Of a stretch of 64,000 nt of DNA, positions 56,990 to 64,000 are shown one piece after another. The position numbers were made by a program, and so were the translations under genes. The stretch is from Meconema thalassinum. Its lineage: Eukaryota; Arthropoda; Insecta; Orthoptera; Tettigoniidae. Location of the stretch: contig OX336388.2 in NCBI GenBank assembly GCA_946902985.2, positions 135,233,846-135,297,845 of the forward strand, in the 5' to 3' direction. Position 1 is the first letter of the stretch. The number at the start of each line of letters is the position of its first letter. The notes beneath the pieces are model-generated. The model did no database searches and had not been told where the DNA came from. It saw nothing but the letters and a program-made list of their open reading frames with translations.

Positions 56990-57274
56990 CTATAGTAGAG
57001 CCATCCTTACTTCCGACTTGAAGTTTCAACTATCCAGCGGTCAGAAACGAAATCACTTTAACTGGCCCATCACAGACAGCCATTCAAATCGCTATATCAT
57101 GAAATATCGAGTGTAAAATCGCGATATCGTGAACGAAACTCAATTTGTCGTGCCATATCTATTTGTATGGCTGCCAGTGATTGGCTAGTTAAATTAATTT
57201 CATTTCTGGACCGCTAGATTGCTGTAGCGTAGCACTGAAACTTGAAGTCGGAAGTAAGAATTGCTCTACTACAG
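56990..57274. mobile_element. MITE with about 42-bp inverted termini and TA target site
   Basis: CTATAGTAGAGCCATCC...ACTTCCGACTTGAAGTTTCA at the left pairs with the complement of TGAAACTTGAAGTCGGAAGT...GCTCTACTACAG at the right. TA dinucleotides flank both ends (56,988-56,989 and 57,275-57,276). 285 bp, no gene; Tc1/mariner-type mobilisation is inferred from TA. Confidence 0.75.
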
Positions 57275-57311
57275 TATAGATACAGATAAGCCCATTCCGT
57301 AATCTCATTAC

Positions 57312-58168
57312 TAGGGCCCGGATGTTGATGACATGTCATCTTTGTACTGAGCTGTCTAAAACAATGCTGAAGTACATATAATTCTTTCTGCATTTTTTTT
57401 CCTATTTTTCAATTTTAAGAGCATTTTTTAAAGTTTGGTAGATTTTTTGGTCTTATTTTAGAGAAAATGGTCTTTTGAGGTCACTTTTTTTTTCAATTTA
57501 GTAATGTCACAGCGTTATATGAGGGAGTTACGTGTCTCAGAGTTAAGAAGAAGCTAGTAGCTGATACAAGATAATTTAAAATATTGAAATATTGATTCCA
57601 TTCCCTTAATCAACCGGGTGGAAACTAGTCTTAGCAACAATCGTGGCGAAATTGTTGCGGGTATTGCATCAAAACTGAAACAAGTGCTGGACAAAAACAC
57701 CGGATATAAAACATTCTGCAAAATCTCAGACATTCTTTCTGGTGAAAACTTCTGCATGGATGGGATTGAGGAGGATTTAGCAGCAAACGACCTTCTTCAT
57801 TTCAAGTACGCTCCGATCACATCAGTTGATATTGAACGCAGCTTTTCGAGATAGCCTATAAAAACTTGTTGGCAGATAGCCGCAGATCATTTACATTTGA
57901 CATCAGTGCAGTGCAACTCAGACTAAAGTGACTAAACCTTTTGTTAAGTGCTAGAAATCTACTTTGATTGACTTTTCAGTTTGGGCTTAAGCTGTCATTT
58001 TTGAAATATTGGTGAGGTTATTATTATAACATCATTTTCTCCATCTAATTGTGCATTTTTCGAATTTTTAGGTCATTTATTACAGTCATTTTAGACAATT
58101 TTAAGTGTTTTAGGTAGATTTCATTAGAAAGCTAACTATTGCAATGGGTACCATGTTTCGACTTCCGG
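57312..58168 (+). mobile_element. Decayed hAT element (TAGGGCCCGG terminus)
   Basis: The left terminus is TAGGGCCCGGATGTTGATGA. The right end appears near CATGTTTCGACTTCCGG, a degenerate complement. It contains the transposase C-terminal remnant below. The same terminus type occurs at 46,524 and 49,741. Confidence 0.55.
57618..57931 (+). pseudogene. hAT transposase C-terminal remnant
   Basis: The frame from 57,618 includes GIASKLKQVLDKNTGYKTF and FKYAPITSVDIERSFSR and then stops at 57,852. Shifting one frame continues YKNLLADSRRSFTF and DISAVQLRLK to a stop at 57,931. The order (YAPITSVDIERSFS.YKN.L...RRSFT) is the C-terminal dimerisation region of a hAT branch. The catalytic core is absent. 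Confidence 0.75.
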
Positions 58169-58846
58169 AAAATGTTGACATATCTTCGCGTTTCACATTC
58201 CCTAGATCCCAAAACCACCATCAGTTCAAAAGTTTATATATAATTTATGTATATATATATCACTTTCTTGTAGACACGATAATTACCGCAATTTTTTACC
58301 AATCACTTTGAAATTTTTACAAAATATGTATCACTATAAGATCTCGGTCGAGTTCGTTAATGAGCACAATCGGTCAAAGAGGGTGAAAATGGGGGGCTTT
58401 TTACGAAAAAGTGAAATATCGCTATAACTCTCTGAATATTTGAAATATCGAATCCATTCGAAGTTCATAGTATGTGTCGGATAAGGCCCAAAAATTTATG
58501 TTTGAAACGTTTTTTGATAGCACCAACCATTGACCAAAGGGGTGGGAAAATGTGGGTTTTTCGGTAAACATTAATCATATCTCTCTTAATAGGCACAATA
58601 TCAAAACCGTACAAAATGGACAATATTCCTCTAATAATTACCTAAAACTTTAGTCTGAAAGAATTTTTGATATGATCCACCATTACGCCAAGGGATGAGA
58701 AAAATTATTTCGGAATTATAAGAAAATGCCAAGAGCTATCAGAGGTTGCCATGGCAACACTACTAAATTGATGAGGGATGAGCCATGACAACGCACTTGC
58801 ACGAGATCAGATTCAGATTTCCATCTGACTAAGTGTGAAGCGGCTT
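58169..58846. other. Unclassified repeat-like segment
   Basis: It contains several loosely similar internal units with words such as GAAATATCGCTATAACTCTC, AAAATTTATGTTTGAAACG and GGGTGGGAAAATGTGGG. It looks like a decayed non-coding element with internal repeats. No borders found. Confidence 0.35.
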
Positions 58847-59225
58847 CGGTGACGTAACTGGTAGCATGCTGAACTTCTATGCCCAAGGTCGCGGGTTCAA
58901 AGCCGGCCGAAGTCGTCGGATTTTCTAAGAGCGCTAAAAATCCCTCAGTATGCTTTCCTTTGTAGGGGAAGTTTTAACGTTCGTTGCGAGTTGCTGGTTG
59001 CAGTGGCATCTAGTAGCCAAGATCACAGCTAGATGTCGTTGACGGTTGTACCTGGTAGCAACATTAGGAAATACTGCTTGAAATTGACCGTCTCCAGTCC
59101 TTACCTGAATTACAGACTAATACAGTCATCAAAATTCACACCGTTTGTCAGACAGATTCTACACTCACCCAAAGTACACGGGGTAACATGACCGCGTTGT
59201 CGCAGCCCCTAAACAGAGGAACCAA
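58847..59225 (+). mobile_element. SINE-E, copy 5
   Basis: Head CGGCTTCGGTGACGTAACTG, box B GGTTCAAAGCC. The body (GGTTGCAGTGGCATCTAGTA, ACAGCTAGATGTCGTTGACG) matches 32,030 and it ends AGAGGAACCAAC. Small internal deletion. Confidence 0.8.
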
Positions 59226-59332
59226 CTACAATCTCTGCGGGAGATACAATTTTGCGTGAAGATGTAACAGACCGTTAGATAGTTACTCATCAGTGTCGAA
59301 ACCTCGCATAAGGACAGTGTGCCACAAGTATA

Positions 59333-60764
59333 ACAAGAAGTTCCGTGACGAACTAAAGAGCCTACTTTTCTTAAAATTTAAGATTCATGCCAATGATTAA
59401 TCTATTAAGGATCTACCTAGAATAATGACGAAATTAAGTTGCTAATATCGTAATTTCTATTAGTTCGAAATACTGTATACCTGGCATAATAATGTAGCCT
59501 AATAGAGCACTACAGTTGGCAGCCCTGGTGACTGAATATATTCTTAGTTCCATCTCTTAAGGTACAGAATACAAAATTTGGTTGAAATACAATGAATAGC
59601 ATGGACGTTACATGCAGTTAAACATTGGATCCAACAGCGCGCGTAAAATCATGTTGTCAACAATGTCAAGCATGTATTGGTCAGAAATAATCTGAAATAA
59701 TATGATCTATTGTAGTGCCAATTTTGAATGAAATCCATTAGTTAGTATAGAAGTTACATGAATTTTAAAATTGGACATATCAGAAGGCTTAGAATCATGT
59801 TGGCAGCACTGACGTATATTACTCAGAACTAGAATGCCAGGTACTATACGTGTGCAAAGTTTAGAGCAATTGGCTTGCATACTTTACGATATATTGATAT
59901 TAGGGTAACAAAAATAGAGACAGCACATATTAACAGTTGGCAGCCCTGGTTGCTCTTAAGAATACGCATATTCATATCTGTTATGGTACACATAGCACAC
60001 ACGAAATTTTGTTGAAATCCAAATGATAGTATGGAAGTTACATGTATTTAAGTTTGGACCTCTCAGCAGGCTTAGAATCATGTTGGTAGCACTGACGTAT
60101 ATAAGTTTCTCCAAATTAATATAGAATGTCAGGTACTATACGTGTGCATAGTTTAAAGCTGTCGACTTGCATACTTTCTGATATATTGGTGTGTGCAAGT
60201 CGACCCGTGCACTTTAGAATTTGTCTGATATATTGGTATTTGGATAAAATAAATTAAGAGCATTTATTAACAGTTGGCAGCCCTGGAGAGTCTTAAGAAT
60301 ACGCTCAGTCATATCTGGTCATGTACACATACAACATACGAAATTTGGTTGAATAGTGTAGAAGTTATATGCATTTAAAAATTGTACCTATCAGCAGGCT
60401 TATAATCATTTTGGCAACACTGCCATGTATGGCCTCCTGGAAAATAAACTGCAATATTATTATCTATACGTGTGCCAATTTTGAAATAGCTCCCATTCAT
60501 ACCTTCCAAGATATCCAACATGGAGCTCAAATTTCAATTGCGATTTTTTAGCAGTTGGTAGCACTGGCATCATTTTCAAATATGGCCGTGAGATATTCAG
60601 GTATAGATCTTTACTCTTACCAAATTTTGTTTCGATTGCTCCAGCCGTTTAGGAGTTGATAGGGGGCCACACACACACAGCCAGATAGACAGACACACAT
60701 TTGCGCGATCTCATAAGTCTACTTTTTCCTCATTTTTGAAAAATGTGAAAAGTAGGCTAAAAAT
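59333..60764 (+). mobile_element. Family M Helentron-like element, copy 2
   Basis: Starts ACAAGAAGTTCCGTGACGAA, then the subterminal AGCCTACTTTTC. Ends GATCTCATAAGTCTACTTTT and the hairpin arm GTGAAAAGTAGGCTAAAAAT. The interior is tandem units around CAGTTGGCAGCCCTGG and ATAGAAGTTACATG, spaced a few hundred bp. A local duplication (TTTCTGATATATTGGT) lies at 60,175-60,240. No gene. Confidence 0.6.
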
Positions 60765-61106
60765 GGACCCCAAATGACAAGAAGGTTACCGTCCCCATAA
60801 GACAATAAAATGTTTAAAATATGCATAAAACGACGGAAAAAAAAGTTAATTAAGCTCCAATTATAAAATACTGTCTCGCAATAAATGAGGTCTGATCCTT
60901 CTACGAAAACCTGCATATTCTGCCTATTTTCGCCTATCCCCAAGTTTGCCAGGTGAAATCTACCTCCGCCTTCCGGCGTGCCGAGAGGACTTTTTTAACT
61001 TTTTTACGGCATCAACATCTGGACTCTACTCATTACCATCACCTTTAGACACGGATATAATCATGTGCGTGACTTCTTAAGTAACTCCCATTTGATCTTA
61101 ACTTAA
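60765..61106. other. Spacer
   Basis: AT-rich. The 45-bp stretch at 60,952 (GTGAAATCTACCTCCGCCTT) resembles 23,946. Nothing else recognised. Confidence 0.35.
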
Positions 61107-61890
61107 CCCTAGAATGGTAGCGCTCCGTGACGAAAACGGGATACACTTGTGCTTCCCCCACTCCTCCCTTTTGTCCAATCTCCACCAGTGTTTGGCAGTC
61201 CTGGAATACAAAGCAAATTAGTCAAAATAAAAATAATAAAAATTAAAATGAAAAAATACAACAACAAAATAAAAATTAGTAAAAAAAAACTACAAACCCC
61301 CAAAAATCAATCAAAATTTGTAAAAAAAAAGCTCAAAAAGTAAAGCAAAATAAAACATAAAATAGTCGACTTAAAATCTAAAAAACAAAAAGAAATCAAA
61401 ATTAGTTAAAATCCATAAGAAAACCATCACAATTAGTCAAAATTATTGAAAACCACCTCAAAAATTCAAAACAAAATGTAATAAAAAAATTAAAAAATAA
61501 AAATTAACAAAAATCAAACAAAATTATTCAAAAACAGTGTCCATCCTGGACACAAAAATCAAAATTAGTCAAAATCCACAAAAAAAACAAAAACAATCAA
61601 AAAATAGTCAAAATTTGTCAAATAAAAGCTCAAAAAGTAAATGAAAAAAGAAAAAAAAGAAAAATAGTCTACTTAAAATTTTAAAAACAAACTAAAATCT
61701 AAATTAGTCATAAACCATAAGACAAAAATCACAATTAGTCAAAATTATTGGAAACCAGCTCAAAAATTCAACAAAGAAATTAATCAAAATAAAAATTTTA
61801 AAAATAAAAAATATCAAACAAAATCATTTAAAACCAGTTTCCATTCTGTATTTTAGTCGTCACCGATGCGAAGCGCTACCGTTCATATAC
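61107..61890. mobile_element. piggyBac-like non-autonomous element with A-rich tandem interior
   Basis: TTAA (61,103-61,106) is followed by CCCTAGAATGGTAGCGCTCC. Near 61,850-61,890 an inverted counterpart reads GCGAAGCGCTACCGTTC. TTAA plus a CCCTAGA start is typical of piggyBac termini. The right TTAA is decayed. The interior is A-rich with a direct repeat of about 300 bp (CACAATTAGTCAAAATTATTG at about 61,428 and 61,731). Confidence 0.45.
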
Positions 61891-62149
61891 TTGCTAATAA
61901 TAATAACAAAAGAGCAATTTTTCTAGGTTTATGTCATGTCTTGTGTGGGGTTTCGCATAGGACACCAAGCGGGCTCATCAGCGGGCTCTCGGTGTTCCTG
62001 ACCGGACCCCCACAGGAGTAGCGAACTGCGCGCTACCTCCCTTTTTATGAAGCCTACCTGCGTCTCTTTACTGCGAGAACTAAGCCATAACATCCCTATG
62101 GAGGCTTCTAAAAAGATGGTATATTGGCTTTCACGGCCAGTGAATTAAA
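61891..62149. other. Spacer
   Basis: Includes GC-moderate sequence around GGACACCAAGCGGGCTCATC. No gene or family recognised. Confidence 0.35.
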
Positions 62150-62482
62150 ACTCAGCAATTTTTTGAGGTTTGTGCCTCGGGTGTCGGGTGGAAGTTTTGT
62201 TAATTGACGCCCAGAGGGCAGCTTGCATGTCGAATTTTATCGCTGCTTGGAGAGCTATAGCAATATTAGAGAAAGGAGGAACTTTTTGTGTTGGCGGAAA
62301 ATCCTGAGATTAATTTTGCTATTATGAACACGACCTACTGAATTCAAATGGGTTCTTTAACATGCCAACAACGTATGACATGTGTACCGTAATTTTCGTC
62401 GCCTTTCATAAAACGCTTACCACGGCCAGGAGCAAACCTGCAAGCTTGGGGTTGGTAGTCCGACACGATAACCACTCACCCA
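62150..62482 (-). mobile_element. SINE-B, copy 3
   Basis: Minus-strand copy: head words CCACGGCCAGGAGCAAACC (complement of the box B region) and GATAACCACTCACCCACC at the right, GAGGGCAGCTTGCATGTCGA at the left. It matches 23,415-23,792. The ORF at 62,362 is incidental. Confidence 0.75.
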
Positions 62483-62753
62483 CCCACTCTAAAATCCAAT
62501 ATTTGGTTACACTGCACTGGTTTCGGTTATATTATAACTTTCTTCGGCAGATACGATATGAATGAAGTTGCAAGATAAAATATAATTTTATAAAAAATAT
62601 GAGTTAAATATATTTCCAAAAACGTAAACTATCTAAAAATACTCTAAACATTTTAAAAACAGATCTGTTACAATTTGCTTTAAGTTAATAATGAATGAAC
62701 AAATTCTTCAAAAAAGACAACCCGTAGTAGAGAAGCCAAAGATCTAAAACGAA
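62483..62753. other. AT-rich spacer
   Basis: No recognised feature. Confidence 0.4.
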
Positions 62754-64000
62754 ACAAGTAGTTCCGTGAAGAACTATACAGCCTATTTTCATATATCCTA
62801 CTTATGTTAATTGCCACTATCAACATACACAATTTCTGTTTGATTGCTGTAATAGATTCGTAGATATTAAGAACCGACTAAATATTTCGGATGGTCGCCA
62901 TGTTGGATTTTATATATGTAGGTCCTAGAGTTATGTACTGTTACATGCAGATTATTGTGAACGTGTAGTATTCAAACTTCAATCGCATAATTAGGACACA
63001 AGAAAAAACAAGGGGATTTTAAAATTTTTCACAGCTGCCATCTTGAGGTTATGGAAACAACTGAAATAAATTAGATGCCAGTGGATTAACATTCGTATAA
63101 GGATTTACTGTACCAAGTTTCACTGCACTCGGATGGTTAAATTGCGAGAAACGTCCATGTGAATATTTATAATTCGCGTCACCGCCATGTTGGATTTGTG
63201 ATCACCAGGTTATTTAAAGTCCTATAGGTGAACTTAAGTTCATAGCCCTTATGAACATTAAAAAATGCAGTTTGATTGCTAAAATAGATTCGTAGATATT
63301 CAGTATCGTCTAAATATTTCGGATGGTCGCCATGTTGGATTGTTAAATGTATAGGCCATAGAGTCATGTACCATTAAAGGAAAATTATTGCGTAGGTTCA
63401 TTATTCAAACTTTCACTTCGATCGCATGACTACATCACAAGAAATAAAAACTTAATTTTAAAATTCGCACTGCCGCCATCTTGAGGTTATGTAAACAATT
63501 GAACTAAATTAGATACCAGTGGATTACAATGTGTATAAATATTTCCTGTACCAGGTTTCAGTGCGCTTGGAACATTAAATCGCGAGAAAGGTCTATTTAA
63601 AATTTTCAAATTCGCTTGGCCGCCATGTTCGTTTTGTAGTTAACCGGTTTTTGAAAGTCTTATAGATGGACTTCCAGTAGTGCCCTTTATTTCCGTACAA
63701 AATTTTAGGGATATACCGCTAATAGTTTCAGAGATATAGAATACCGGTGAAATATTTCGCACATCCGCCATCTTGTGATTATGTAAACAATTGAACGAAG
63801 TTAGATGTCGGTGCATTACAATGTATATAAACATATACTGTACCAAGTTTCATTGCGTTTGGTTGGTCAAATCACGAGAAACGTCTATTTAAAAGTCGCA
63901 AATTCGCTTGGCCTCCATGTTGGTTTTGTAGTTACCAGGTTTTCAAAAGTCACATAAGTGAACTTATAGTAGATCCCTCTATCACCATAGAAAATGTCAG
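62754..64000 (+). mobile_element. Family L Helentron-like element, copy 4, cut by the window end
   Basis: Collinear with copy 3 at a constant offset of 16,170 bp from 62,754 to the window end, with scattered substitutions and no visible indel. Starts ACAAGTAGTTCCGTGAAGAA. The 3' hairpin would lie about 280 bp beyond the window. Confidence 0.65.

Noticed and set aside
47009..63846. Paired conserved ORFs at 47,009/63,179 and 47,470/63,640
   Set aside because: They are shadow frames in two near-identical family L copies. Conservation is that of the DNA element, and other L copies do not keep the frames open.

Overview
This is eukaryotic, repeat-dominated DNA, most likely from a large insect genome. 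The grounds are tRNA-headed SINEs, hAT, mariner, Helitron, Crypton-like and LINE relics, AT-rich filler, and no operon-like or bacterial gene structure. The SINE heads remind me of orthopteran or other polyneopteran assemblies, but that placement is low confidence. I see no intact host gene. Every recognisable coding stretch is a broken transposon gene. Family names used below (SINE-A to -I, SINE-P, F, Hel-1, Hel-2, L/M/N, J, O) are working labels made for this annotation.

Positions 1-15,327 are one giant minisatellite. It is built from a 21-bp module (A) with occasional 11-bp modules (B) and 5-bp stubs of B. It contains 116-bp higher-order units (5A+B) and, at 8,128-15,280, three almost identical 2,388-bp higher-order repeats (113A plus three stubs). 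The array is not free-standing. On its right it runs into about 300 bp of unique sequence and then an 80-bp terminal region ending at 15,700. A second, shorter element at 16,484-21,169, in opposite orientation, has the same terminal sequence, the same internal flank, and only four A and five B modules (plus a partial A) at the corresponding place. That second element has hAT features: short terminal inverted repeats, an 8-bp target duplication CTCGCAGA, and a BED-finger reading-frame fragment. The satellite is therefore best read as the subterminal repeat block of a hAT transposon family that expanded from about 10 modules to more than 700 in one copy. This is the main discovery in the window.

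Positions 15,700-21,426 hold a four-level nest in which each level is marked by its own target duplication: retroposon F (15-bp TSD) > hAT (8-bp TSD) > SINE-A (8-bp TSD) > an endonuclease/RT LINE (11-bp TSD, 17,116-20,269).

Positions 21,427-64,000 are a patchwork of SINEs, two Helitron families with textbook A|T insertion, and three related Helentron-like families (L, M, N) with internal tandem repeats and a shared 5' end. There are also Crypton-like tyrosine-recombinase remnants (J), mariner relics, a TA-flanked MITE, a piggyBac-like A-rich element, and further hAT copies. One of these is a 3.7-kb hAT with perfect 15-bp termini and an 8-bp TSD at 50,214-53,914 that carries a multiply frameshifted transposase. 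Several insertions interrupt one another, which gives a partial order of events: J into Hel-2, SINE-C into L, and the 3.7-kb hAT into SINE-P.
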